From Methanomassiliicoccus luminyensis B10 (lineage in GTDB: Archaea; Thermoplasmatota; Thermoplasmata; Methanomassiliicoccales; Methanomassiliicoccaceae): a stretch of DNA of 64,000 nucleotides. The DNA is taken from assembly GCF_000308215.1 (NCBI RefSeq), contig NZ_CAJE01000015.1:113150-177149 (forward strand). Direction: 5' to 3'. The position numbers and the translations under genes were made by a program. The notes beneath the pieces were generated by a model that was given only the letters and a program-made list of their open reading frames with translations, searched no databases and was not told where the DNA came from. This document shows, piece by piece, positions 33,909-41,738 of this stretch (position 1 is its first letter; each line of letters opens with the position of its first letter).

Positions 33909-35210
33909 ATGTCCTTGTTCGGTTCTTCGGGGATTCGGGGAGAGGTAGGTCAGGATTTCACCCTTGAGCTAGCGGTCAGCATAGGCGAGGCGGTGGGCAG
34001 CGAGTACCCCGACATCGTGCAGGCCAGGGACACCCGCACCAGCGGGGACATGGTCTCCAGCGCCCTGGTGGCCGGCGCCACCTCGGTGGGCGCGGAGGTG
34101 CATGACGCGGGCATGGTCCCGACGCCCACTCTGGCAAGGGAGGCCGCGTCCCATCGCTGCGGCATAATGGTCACGGCCTCGCACAACCCCCCGCAGTACA
34201 ACGGTGTCAAGATCTGGAACCCCGACGGGTCCGCGTTCGATTCCCTCCAGATGAACGAGGTGGAGGAGCGCATACTGGGCAAGAAGGCCGACCGCAAGGA
34301 CTGGAGACGTGTCGGCAGCGTCCAGGCGCTCCAAGGGGCGGCGGACCGGCACATCGACGCGATCGTGCGTTCGATCGGCTCGGCGTCCTCGAAGGTCGTT
34401 CTGGACTGCGGCAACGGGGCCACTACTTCGGTCAGTCCGCTGGCCCTGCGGACCCTGGGCTGCGGCCTGGTGACGTTGAATGCCAATCCCGACGGCTTCT
34501 TCCCCGGGCGGACCTCGGAGCCGACCGAGGAGGCGTTGCAGGACCTCAAGGATACGGTGCTGAAGCGGAAGGCGGACCTGGGGATAGCGCACGACGGGGA
34601 CGGGGACCGCATGGTGGCGGTGGACGATCGCGGCCGCTTCATCTCTGGTGACAGGCTCATCGCCCTGTTCGCCTCGGCCATGAAGGCCCAGGGCATCGTG
34701 GCGCCGATGGACGCGTCCATGGTCCTGGACGACCTGGTGGGCGAGGTGGTGAGGTGCAAGGTCGGGGACGTGTACGTCGCCGAAGCGCTCAAGAAGAGCG
34801 GGCTGGACTTCGGCGGGGAGCCCTCGGGCACCTACATATTCCCCAAGGAGACCTACTGCCCCGACGGGGTGTACGCCGGCGCCCTCCTGGCCAGGATGGC
34901 CTCGGAGGCCAAGATCTCGGACCTGCTGGACGAGCTGCCCTCGTTCCCGGCGGCGAGGCATTCCTTCAAGTTCGACAGCTCCCGCAAAAGCCGGATTAAA
35001 GACGGCCTGGCGGCGGCCATGCAGGGCCTCGACTGCGACCGCCTGCTCACCCTGGACGGGTTCCGGGCGGAGTTCCCCGACGGGTGGTTCCTGGTGCGGC
35101 TGTCGGGCACGGAACCAAAGGTCCGCATGACCGTGGAGGCGAGGGACCGGGAGGAGCTGAAGAGGCTGGAGGCCGTGGGGCTGAACATCGTGGAGGGGTG
35201 CCTGAGATGA
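33909..35210 (+). CDS. glmM: Phosphoglucosamine/phosphohexose mutase
   Basis: A 433-residue alpha-D-phosphohexomutase. FGSSGIRGEVG opens the protein, the phosphoserine loop is TASHNPPQYNG (Ser about 90), the metal-binding loop is HDGDGDRMVAVD (about 232), the sugar-binding loop is GGEPSGTYIF, and the phosphate-binding loop is RLSGTEPKVRM. It probably converts glucosamine-6-phosphate to glucosamine-1-phosphate, because it overlaps the downstream nucleotidyltransferase/acyltransferase gene by ATGA. The start ATG 33909 follows GGGTGAG at good spacing; upstream codons are AT-rich and not protein-like. Confidence 0.9.
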   Translation: MSLFGSSGIRGEVGQDFTLELAVSIGEAVGSEYPDIVQARDTRTSGDMVSSALVAGATSVGAEVHDAGMVPTPTLAREAASHRCGIMVTASHNPPQYNGVKIWNPDGSAFDSLQMNEVEERILGKKADRKDWRRVGSVQALQGAADRHIDAIVRSIGSASSKVVLDCGNGATTSVSPLALRTLGCGLVTLNANPDGFFPGRTSEPTEEALQDLKDTVLKRKADLGIAHDGDGDRMVAVDDRGRFISGDRLIALFASAMKAQGIVAPMDASMVLDDLVGEVVRCKVGDVYVAEALKKSGLDFGGEPSGTYIFPKETYCPDGVYAGALLARMASEAKISDLLDELPSFPAARHSFKFDSSRKSRIKDGLAAAMQGLDCDRLLTLDGFRAEFPDGWFLVRLSGTEPKVRMTVEARDREELKRLEAVGLNIVEGCLR

Positions 35211-36433
35211 GGGCGCTGGTGCTTGCCGCGGGAGAGGGCACCAGGCTTCGCCCCCTCACCTCCAACATCCCCAAGCCGCTGCTGCTGGTGGCGGGGAGGC
35301 CGTTCCTGTCCCACACCCTGGAGGCGCTGTCGTCCCAGGGGATCAAGGACATCCACATCCTGGTGGGGTGGAAGGCCAACAAGATCAAGGAGTACTACGG
35401 CGACGGCTCCCGGCTCGGGCTGAGGATCTCGTACCTGGAGCAGAAGGAGCGCCTGGGCACCGCCCACGCCATCGGGTGCGCCGCCGGGGTCATCGACGAG
35501 CCGTTCGTGTGCGTCAACGGCGACGTGGTGGTGTTCGAGGACGACATCAGGAGGATGCTGGAGAAGTTCAAGTCCTCCGGGAGCGCGGTCATGGGCACCG
35601 TCACGGTCCCGGACCCCCAGAGGTTCGGGGTCATCGAGGAGTCCGGCGGCCGCCTCATCAAGATCCACGAGAAGCCGGAGAACCCCCCCACCAACCTCAT
35701 CAACGCCGGGGTGTTCGTATTCAATACCGACATCTTCGAGGGCATCAAGGCCACCCCGAAATCGAAGCGCGGGGAGTACGAGATCACCGACACCCTGAAC
35801 GCGCTGGCGAAGGACAAGGAGGTCCTCGTCGAGAACATCAGCGAGGGCTGGATCGACGTGGGCCGCCCATGGGATATGCTGAGAGCGAACGAGATCCTCA
35901 TGGCCCGCGTCAGGGGCAGGGTGGAGGGCACCGTGGAGCCGGGGGCGACACTGATCGGAGAGGTGGTGGTGGAGAATGGGGCCAGGGTGCGCTCGGGAGC
36001 GTACATCGAGGGGCCGGTGTACATCTCGGAGGGCTGCGACATCGGGCCCAACTGCTACATCCGCCCGTCCACCTGCCTGGGGCCGGGGGTCAAGGTCGGC
36101 GCCGCGGTGGAGGTCAAGAACTCCATCATCATGTCCAAGTCGCACGTGCCCCACCATAACTACGTGGGGGACAGCCTCATCGGGGAGAGGTGCAACCTCG
36201 GCGCCGGCACCAAGGTGGCCAACCTGCGCTTCGACGACCGCCCGGTGAAGGTCGCCATCAAGGGGCAGCTCATCGACTCCGGGCGCCGGAAGCTGGGGGT
36301 CATCATGGGGGACGATGTCAAGACCGGCATCAACGCCATGATCGACGCCGGGACCATCATCCACGAGAACTCGGTCATCGGGCCGGGGGCGGCGGTGAAG
36401 GGCAGCATCGGGCCGGGCAGCAAGGTGCTGTGA
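35207..36433 (+). CDS. glmU: Bifunctional GlmU-type sugar-1-phosphate nucleotidylyltransferase/acetyltransferase
   Basis: A 408-residue protein. The N-terminal nucleotidyltransferase has LAAGEGTRLRPLTSNIPKPLL and VNGDVVVFEDD. The C-terminal half is a left-handed beta-helix of hexapeptide repeats (about 245-400: GATLIGEVVVENGARV, GVKVGAAVEVKNSIIM). This is the archaeal enzyme type making UDP-N-acetylglucosamine from glucosamine-1-phosphate. GlmM lies directly upstream with overlapping stop/start, so the two steps are coupled. It ends 10 nt before the convergent JAMM gene. Confidence 0.92.
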   Translation: MRALVLAAGEGTRLRPLTSNIPKPLLLVAGRPFLSHTLEALSSQGIKDIHILVGWKANKIKEYYGDGSRLGLRISYLEQKERLGTAHAIGCAAGVIDEPFVCVNGDVVVFEDDIRRMLEKFKSSGSAVMGTVTVPDPQRFGVIEESGGRLIKIHEKPENPPTNLINAGVFVFNTDIFEGIKATPKSKRGEYEITDTLNALAKDKEVLVENISEGWIDVGRPWDMLRANEILMARVRGRVEGTVEPGATLIGEVVVENGARVRSGAYIEGPVYISEGCDIGPNCYIRPSTCLGPGVKVGAAVEVKNSIIMSKSHVPHHNYVGDSLIGERCNLGAGTKVANLRFDDRPVKVAIKGQLIDSGRRKLGVIMGDDVKTGINAMIDAGTIIHENSVIGPGAAVKGSIGPGSKVL

Positions 36434-36443
36434 GCTTGCTGGA

Positions 36444-36824
36444 TCAAAGCACTTCGAGCTCGACCGCGTCGCCCTTCCAGTCGTAGGCCCGCCAGCTCTT
36501 CATGTCGAAGGGCAGGCAGGTGATGATGTGAGTGTTGCCGAAGCTGCCGAAGAGGTGGAGGTCCTCCTCGGAGGGGCGGTTGCTCGGTCCGGGGTGGGAG
36601 TGCACCGTGCCCACCACGCTGAGGTCGATGGGGAGGTTGTGCAGCGTCACCGTGGCAGAGTACTCCGTGGATATGCTGCCCGGCAAGAGCAGGATCTCGG
36701 TGATGATGCCCTTCTCGGCCCGCAGGACCGCCGCGAACTCGTGGGGGAACGAGCCCTTGGCGGCGTCGTTGACCATGTCCAGGACGTCGGCCTCGATCCC
36801 CCACACTTTCCTCTTTTCGCTCAT
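36444..36824 (-). CDS. JAMM/MPN-family metalloprotease-like protein
   Basis: A 126-residue Mov34/MPN domain. The zinc motif HSHPGPSNRPSEED (residues 75-88) with an upstream Glu (FAAVLRAEKG context, about residue 37) fits ExnHxHx10D. Archaeal JAMMs remove ubiquitin-like SAMP modifiers or act in sulfur-carrier processing. Its ATG overlaps the nadK stop by ATGA, making it the last gene of an IMPase-nadK-JAMM operon; the reason for this pairing is not clear. Length is typical of minimal JAMM proteins. Confidence 0.9.
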   Translation of the reverse strand: MSEKRKVWGIEADVLDMVNDAAKGSFPHEFAAVLRAEKGIITEILLLPGSISTEYSATVTLHNLPIDLSVVGTVHSHPGPSNRPSEEDLHLFGSFGNTHIITCLPFDMKSWRAYDWKGDAVELEVL

Positions 36825-37627
36825 AGCATGCACACGATCTTCTCGCGTATCCGGGTGTAGAAGTCCCGCTCGAAGCGGATGAAGCGGGCCTTGTTCTCGG
36901 AAATAGAGAACTCCGCCGCCTCCAGCCCCTCCATCTCCTTCTCCTGCTGCCCGTCGATGACGCACATGCACGGCTTGGGCTTGGCGACCTCGATGCGGAC
37001 CTTGCTGGACGCCGGCACCACCATGGGCCGGGCGGCGAACTTGAACGGCGCCATCGGCGCGATGACGAAGGCGTCCACGCGGGGGTCGATGATGGGCGAG
37101 CCCACCGCCATGGCGTAGCAGGTGGAGCCGGTGGGAGTGGCCACGATTATCCCGTCGGCGCGGACGTCCAGGGCGAGCTGGTCGTCCACGTACACGTGGA
37201 AGTGGCGGATCTTGGCGATGTGGGCGGTGTGGACGACCGCCTCGTTGGTGGCGTCGAACTGCCTCTCCCCCGCCACGGTGGTCTTGAGCTTGATGCGCTC
37301 GTCGATGAAGTAGTCGCCCTCCAGCATGCGCTTGATGCCCTTCTCGATGCCGTCCTCGTTCATCTCGGTCAGGAAGCCCAGCACTCCGGCGTTGATGCCG
37401 AAGATGGGGGCCTCGGTCCTCTGGAGGGAGCGCAGTATGGTGCCGTCCCCGCCCACGGTGACCAGGGCGTCGATGTCCATCTCCTCGATGGGCCTGCCTT
37501 CCTTCCCGAAGATCCGGGCGATGCCCGACTCCAGCACCAGGTCCTGGCCCTTCAGCTCGCTGATGGCCTTCCTGGCGAGCTTGAGGGCCTCGGGCACTTC
37601 CGCGTTCGCTGTCAACCCCAACCTCAT
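36821..37627 (-). CDS. nadK: NAD kinase
   Basis: A 268-residue ATP- or polyphosphate-dependent NAD kinase. TVGGDGTILRSL (about residue 58) holds the GGDG catalytic motif; GINAGVLGFLTEM and ATPTGSTCYAMAVGSPII complete the family pattern. It makes NADP. The gene overlaps the phosphatase gene upstream and the JAMM gene downstream. Linkage to an IMPase-family phosphatase recalls the fused NAD kinase/NADP phosphatase of some methanogens, and the polyphosphate operon nearby makes a polyphosphate donor possible, though this cannot be told from sequence. Confidence 0.95.
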   Translation of the reverse strand: MRLGLTANAEVPEALKLARKAISELKGQDLVLESGIARIFGKEGRPIEEMDIDALVTVGGDGTILRSLQRTEAPIFGINAGVLGFLTEMNEDGIEKGIKRMLEGDYFIDERIKLKTTVAGERQFDATNEAVVHTAHIAKIRHFHVYVDDQLALDVRADGIIVATPTGSTCYAMAVGSPIIDPRVDAFVIAPMAPFKFAARPMVVPASSKVRIEVAKPKPCMCVIDGQQEKEMEGLEAAEFSISENKARFIRFERDFYTRIREKIVCML

Positions 37628-38394
37628 AACAATATCTCCTTGGTCCTCTCGTCGCCGTAAGCGAGGAAGTTGCTCCTCGCGGCAAGATCGAAGGGCATGT
37701 CCAGCCTGTCCCCCCGCAGGTCCACCAGCTCCCCGCCCGCCTCCCTGAGCACGAGGGAGCTGGCGGCGATGTCCACCACCCTTATGCAATTGGCATGGAA
37801 CTCCGCGTTGAAGTAGTAGCCGTCGAAGTGCCCCCGGGCCACCAGGCACATCTCCAGGGACGCGCACCCCATCGCCCTGACGCGGGAGGCCCGCTTAACC
37901 AGCTCGAAGGTGCGGGGGTGCACGCACCGCCCCATGTAGAACACCATGGCCGGCGGTCCGGCGTTGGAGCGCACCCTTAGCTCGCAGCCGTTCAGGGTCG
38001 CCCCCTTGCCCTTCTCGGCATGGAACAGGTCGCCGTTGACCAGGTTCAGGACCAGGGCGTCGCGGACGCCCAGAAGGGTGTCCTTGCCCAGCGCCAGGGA
38101 CACGCTGTAGAAGGGGACCCCCATGACGGCGTTGTGGGTGCCGTCGATGGGGTCGATCACCAGAGTATCCTCGTACCCACGGTCCACCAGGCCGCACTCC
38201 TCGCTCAGGACGTTGGCCTCCAGGTCCAGCTCGTCGACCGCCCGCAGTATGGCGTCCTCGGCCACCTTGTCGATGCCCGAGGTGGGGGTGCCGTCCGCGC
38301 CGATATACAGCTCCTCGCCCCGGTCGAACCCGTCGGGAAGGTCCTGTATCGCGTCCCGGACCCGCATGGCTATGCTCCTCAGCGCCTCTCGCAT
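37624..38394 (-). CDS. Inositol monophosphatase-family phosphatase (FBPase/NADP phosphatase-like)
   Basis: A 256-residue lithium-sensitive phosphatase fold. The metal site shows LSEECG, DPIDGTHNAVMGVPFYSVSLAL (DPIDGT about residue 98) and a C-terminal VVDIAASSLVLREAGG with the third metal Asp. Archaeal members hydrolyse inositol-1-phosphate, fructose-1,6-bisphosphate or NADP. ATGA overlap with nadK favours a link to NADP turnover. ATG 38394 is chosen as start; upstream codons fall in the divergent promoter region shared with the Hsp20 gene. Confidence 0.9.
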   Translation of the reverse strand: MREALRSIAMRVRDAIQDLPDGFDRGEELYIGADGTPTSGIDKVAEDAILRAVDELDLEANVLSEECGLVDRGYEDTLVIDPIDGTHNAVMGVPFYSVSLALGKDTLLGVRDALVLNLVNGDLFHAEKGKGATLNGCELRVRSNAGPPAMVFYMGRCVHPRTFELVKRASRVRAMGCASLEMCLVARGHFDGYYFNAEFHANCIRVVDIAASSLVLREAGGELVDLRGDRLDMPFDLAARSNFLAYGDERTKEILL

Positions 38395-38510
38395 TGTCCG
38401 TGTAACGCGCCACCAACGATTTAACATGTTCGAGCGGGGCCCAGCGTCGCGCCCATCCCATAAAAAATGTTTTATTCCAGCAAGTGCCAAGCATCACATG
38501 CTGGAGCGGG

Positions 38511-38873
38511 ATGGCGATGCCTGACGAGTACATGCCGATAATATCACCGATAGTGGTTATAGACCACGACCGGGAGAGGTACAAGATCCAGATGGAGCTG
38601 CCAGGGGTCAAGACGGAGGACATCGACCTGGAGGTCTCGGAAACGAGCGTGTGCATCCGCGCGGTCCGCGAGGACGCCAACATCGGGGGGTGCTACTTCC
38701 TCGCCCACCCCGTGAACGTGGACGAGACCGATGCGGCCTTCGACGGTAGCATGCTGTGGATAGAGATACCGTTCAAGGTGCCCATCAGGGGGAAGAGGGT
38801 CGAGGTGCGCTCCGGCACCCTGGACATGGCGCAGGAAGAAGAGGAGGAGCGCATCGAGCTGGAGAGGTTCTAG
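38511..38873 (+). CDS. Hsp20/alpha-crystallin-like small heat-shock protein
   Basis: About 120 residues with the alpha-crystallin beta sandwich (YKIQMELPGVKTEDIDLEV, VCIRAVRE, ...IEIPFKVP) and an acidic tail (QEEEEERIELE). The IxI-type C-terminal anchor is absent, and the domain is close to the CS/p23 fold, so a cochaperone role is possible. ATG 38517 is an equally likely start; GGAG at 38503 fits either. It lies divergent from the phosphatase gene with ATAAAAAATG as probable TATA region. Confidence 0.78.
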   Translation: MAMPDEYMPIISPIVVIDHDRERYKIQMELPGVKTEDIDLEVSETSVCIRAVREDANIGGCYFLAHPVNVDETDAAFDGSMLWIEIPFKVPIRGKRVEVRSGTLDMAQEEEEERIELERF

Positions 38874-38882
38874 GCCTCGGCA

Positions 38883-39137
38883 TCAGGGCTCCCGGCCCGG
38901 CCCCTTGGCCTCGCCGAGCATGTTCCGGATGCTGATCGCCGAGGCATACTCGTCGGCGAGGCGGTTGGCCTCCCTCGGGGGCATGCCCGACGCTATCAGC
39001 CCGTTGTAGAACCGCCCCCTGGCCCGGTTGGCCGCCCGCTTGAGGCGGAGGTACGATACCAAGAGCTTGACGCTCAGGACGGGGGCGCTGGAGACCGCCA
39101 CCAGCACCGCGGCGCGGTCCTTGGCGTCCATGCTCAA
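38883..39137 (-). CDS. Small helical protein, paralogue of next gene
   Basis: 84 residues, probably all helical. The block FYNGLIASGMPPREANRLADEY aligns with FYKTLVESGMTSEQAFQLTRDY of the gene at 39,134-39,427, so the two are tandem paralogues. A moderately hydrophobic N-terminal helix (VLVAVSSAPVLSVKLLVSYL) may associate with membrane. It overlaps its upstream neighbour by 4 nt. The function is unknown. Confidence 0.65.
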   Translation of the reverse strand: MSMDAKDRAAVLVAVSSAPVLSVKLLVSYLRLKRAANRARGRFYNGLIASGMPPREANRLADEYASAISIRNMLGEAKGPGREP

Positions 39138-39427
39138 TCCTCCTTGTGCCCCTTCCGCTTGTCCTCGTCGGAGGACATGCCCCTCACGATGTTCCCGATG
39201 TTCATATTGCTCATGTAGTCCCGGGTGAGCTGGAAGGCCTGCTCGCTGGTCATCCCCGATTCCACCAGGGTCTTGTAGAACGCCCCTACCGCCTTCCCGT
39301 AGTCCTCGCTCTCCTGGGCCCCGTACAGGATCTTGGTCAGCTTTCCCAGCAGGTCCGGGAGCTCCTCCTGGAAGACCCTGAATATCCCTCGCAGCTCTTC
39401 TTCCGTGGGCATCTCGCTGTCGCTCAT
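39134..39427 (-). CDS. Small acidic helical protein, paralogue pair
   Basis: 97 residues, acidic at the N-terminus (EMPTEEELRGIF) and helical throughout, sharing the FYxxLxxSGMxxxxAxxLxxxY block with the following gene. It is the middle gene of a three-gene minus-strand set headed by a winged-helix protein. The motif resembles small coiled helical bundles, but no family could be named. Confidence 0.65.
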   Translation of the reverse strand: MSDSEMPTEEELRGIFRVFQEELPDLLGKLTKILYGAQESEDYGKAVGAFYKTLVESGMTSEQAFQLTRDYMSNMNIGNIVRGMSSDEDKRKGHKED

Positions 39428-39484
39428 GTCGCGTCCTCCTTCATCTCGTTCTCTTGCTCTTCGTGCATGTTAACCGCGTTCACC

Positions 39485-39961
39485 TTACTTGGTCAATCCG
39501 AGCACTTCTGACCATTTCCGGATCACCTGCTCGGACACTTTGTAGGCGTTCGACCTTCTGCCCCTCTCTTCCACCACCAGGCCTTCCTTGACCAGCTCCT
39601 CCAGCTTGGACCGGACGATCCTCCGGGAGCTGGAGCCGGTGCGGGCCCTGAGCTCGTCGGCGATCTGGGTGATGTTGTGGCCGGGGTGGTCGAGCAGGAT
39701 GCGCATGATCTCCTTGGAGATGGGGTCCTTGACCTGGGGGAGGATCACGTCCACGGAGATCACCCCGTGCTTCTGATAAAGGTCGAGCAGCCGGAAGTAC
39801 TTCCGGACCACCCCCTGGAACTGGGACAGCTGCTCCACCAGTTCGGCATACGGCCTGGTGATGTCCCTGAGCGAACTCTCCAGGCTGCTGATGCGTTCGG
39901 CGAGCTCCTTGATCTGCCGGTCCTTGTCGTCCTGTTCGGCCAACGGTAAAGGGACTGACAA
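39485..39961 (-). CDS. Coiled-coil winged-helix transcriptional regulator
   Basis: 158 residues: a coiled coil (about 10-45, DKDRQIKELAERISSLESSL) that probably mediates dimerisation, then a winged helix (about 85-145: ISKEIMRILLDHPGHNITQI, SSRRIVRSKLEELVKEGLV). This is a typical archaeal MarR/ArsR-like architecture. It is transcribed ahead of the two small paralogues, 57 nt upstream, and may control them. It lies divergent from the fibrillarin gene. Confidence 0.75.
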   Translation of the reverse strand: MSVPLPLAEQDDKDRQIKELAERISSLESSLRDITRPYAELVEQLSQFQGVVRKYFRLLDLYQKHGVISVDVILPQVKDPISKEIMRILLDHPGHNITQIADELRARTGSSSRRIVRSKLEELVKEGLVVEERGRRSNAYKVSEQVIRKWSEVLGLTK

Positions 39962-40084
39962 CTCAACATAAAAAGGTGCACCATATAGATGGCCAGCAAA
40001 GGGCCCCCGGTCTGGATGCCGGGCCGCCGCTTCGAGCGAGGCTGATACCTCACCTATTTATGCCAGGGCATTATTTTGACGGAT

Positions 40085-40753
40085 ATGAGCGGGGCAGCCA
40101 TCGAGGCGACCGAGCAAGAGGGAGTGTACTCCGACCGGGAGCGCCTGTACACCAGGAACTCCGCCCCGGGAAGGGCGGTGTACGGGGAGCGGCTGATCAG
40201 CTGGAGAGGCGCGGAGTACCGGGAATGGGTGCCCACGCGCAGCAAGCTGGCCGCATACCTGAGGGCCGGCGGGACCTTCTTCCCGTTCCGGAAGAGCTCC
40301 AAGGTCCTGTACCTGGGGGCGGCGTCCGGGACGACCACGTCCCACGTGGCCGACATCGTGACCGATGGGGCGGTATACTGCGTGGAGATCTCCCCCCGCT
40401 CCTTCCGCGACCTGGTGCCGGTGTGCGAGTCCCGGCCGAACATGGTGCCGTTCCTGGCCGACGCCACCAAGCCCCGGGAGTACTCCTTCGGCGTCCCCGG
40501 TGCGGACATCGTCTACCAGGACATCGCCCAGAAGGGGCAGGCCCAGATCTTCCTCAGGAACTACAAGGCGTTCTCGGCCAGGAGCGGGCTTCTGGTCATC
40601 AAGTCGAGGTCGGAGGACGTGACCCAGGACCCCGAGAGGACCTATGATGAGGCGCGCCGGCAGCTCCGGGAGGCGGGGCTGAAGGTGCGAGAGGTGGTCC
40701 GCCTGGACCCCATGGAGAAGGACCACGCCATGATAGCGGTGGGAGAGCCGTGA
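40085..40753 (+). CDS. flpA: Fibrillarin-like rRNA/tRNA 2'-O-methyltransferase
   Basis: A 222-residue SAM methyltransferase, the catalytic subunit of box C/D sRNPs. It has VLYLGAASGTTTSHVADIV (SAM motif I, about residue 75), YCVEISPRSFRDLV, VYQDIAQKGQAQIF with the catalytic Asp, and IKSRSED. The partners Nop5 and L7Ae are not adjacent. ATG 40085 lies soon after a TTATTTTG promoter-like stretch, suggesting a short or absent leader. It overlaps the Nudix gene by 4 nt (GTGA). Confidence 0.93.
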   Translation: MSGAAIEATEQEGVYSDRERLYTRNSAPGRAVYGERLISWRGAEYREWVPTRSKLAAYLRAGGTFFPFRKSSKVLYLGAASGTTTSHVADIVTDGAVYCVEISPRSFRDLVPVCESRPNMVPFLADATKPREYSFGVPGADIVYQDIAQKGQAQIFLRNYKAFSARSGLLVIKSRSEDVTQDPERTYDEARRQLREAGLKVREVVRLDPMEKDHAMIAVGEP

Positions 40754-41142
40754 GGTACGTGTATGGGATAGCGTTCAGCGGCGGCCGGTTCCTCATGAAC
40801 TTCAACCCCCGCCGGGGAGGCTGGGAGATGCCGGGCGGAAAGGTAGAGGAGGGGGAGAGCGACGAGGACGCCATGCGCAGGGAGTTCCGCGAGGAGACCG
40901 GGTGCGACTTCGTCCCCGTCGCGTCGATCGGGGAGGGCGAGGAGGGCACCGTCTTCGCCGGGGAGCTGGGAGCGGCTGCCGGCCAGGGGGAGATGGACTG
41001 GCGCCTGTTCGAGGACCTCCCGCAGGAGCTGTCGTTCCCCCGGGTCCAATACCTGCCCCTGATAGAGTGGGCGAGGGGGCGGCTCGCCTCTCAGCGTCGT
41101 GGAGAGGGCGGCGCTCCCCCAGGGCCGTCCACGTCGGCGTGA
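40750..41142 (+). CDS. Nudix hydrolase
   Basis: 130 residues with a complete Nudix box, GGKVEEGESDEDAMRREF followed by REETG (GX5EX7REUXEEXGU). The fold ends at about residue 110 with a low-complexity Gly/Pro/Ser tail that may be unstructured. GTG start, translationally coupled to flpA. Substrate unknown; such enzymes clean up oxidised nucleotides or nucleoside diphosphate derivatives. Confidence 0.88.
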   Translation: MRYVYGIAFSGGRFLMNFNPRRGGWEMPGGKVEEGESDEDAMRREFREETGCDFVPVASIGEGEEGTVFAGELGAAAGQGEMDWRLFEDLPQELSFPRVQYLPLIEWARGRLASQRRGEGGAPPGPSTSA

Positions 41143-41276
41143 ACTGTCCGTAGGCCTGCGCTCGCCTGCTGGCAGGGGTGCCCCCGAGTTCGAACAACAT
41201 AAATATGAGGACGGGGATTGGCTTAACCTCGCCACCACTAAACGCTAACAGATTCACTACATTGGAGGTTCATCAT

Positions 41277-41732
41277 ATGGCTCGCATGCATGCCAGAAGA
41301 AGGGGCAAGTCCGGGTCCGCCCGGCCGCAGATCACCGAGAATCCAGCTTGGGTGCCCCTCAGCAAGGAAGAGATAGAAGAGTTGGTAGTAAAGATGGGCA
41401 AGGACGGCGTCACCTCGGCCCGCATCGGCCTCATTCTCAGGGACCAGCACGCCGTGCCCGACGTCAAGCTCGCCACCGGTTCGACCGTGTCGGACATCCT
41501 GAAGGCGAACGAGCTTCAGCCCGCCATTCCCGACGAGCTCATCGCCCTGATGCGCAAGGCCATCAGCCTGCAGCAGCACCTGAACGAGAACAAGAAGGAC
41601 ATCGCCAACAAGAGGAACATGCAGCTGGTGGAGTCCAAGATCAGGCGCGTCGTGAAGTACTACAAGCGCGAGGGCAGGATCCCTGCCGACTGGCAGTATT
41701 CCATCGCCAACGCTGAGCTGCTGATCGAGTGA
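41277..41732 (+). CDS. rps15: 30S ribosomal protein S15
   Basis: 151 residues with the archaeal/eukaryotic S15 (uS15) features: MARMHARRRGKSGS start, WVPLSKEEIEELVVKMGKDG, SARIGLILRDQHAVPDVK, and the LVESKIRRVVKYYKREGRIP core. GGAGGT at 41264-41269 is a strong ribosome binding site, which supports ATG 41277. It is followed after 6 nt by the DHH nuclease gene. Confidence 0.97.
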   Translation: MARMHARRRGKSGSARPQITENPAWVPLSKEEIEELVVKMGKDGVTSARIGLILRDQHAVPDVKLATGSTVSDILKANELQPAIPDELIALMRKAISLQQHLNENKKDIANKRNMQLVESKIRRVVKYYKREGRIPADWQYSIANAELLIE

Positions 41733-41738
41733 GGGCGG

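Noticed and set aside
36444..37685. A single 413-residue minus-strand protein spanning the JAMM gene and part of nadK
   Set aside because: Only its last 126 residues are protein-like (JAMM). The rest is the off-frame shadow of nadK, rich in Arg, Gly and His.
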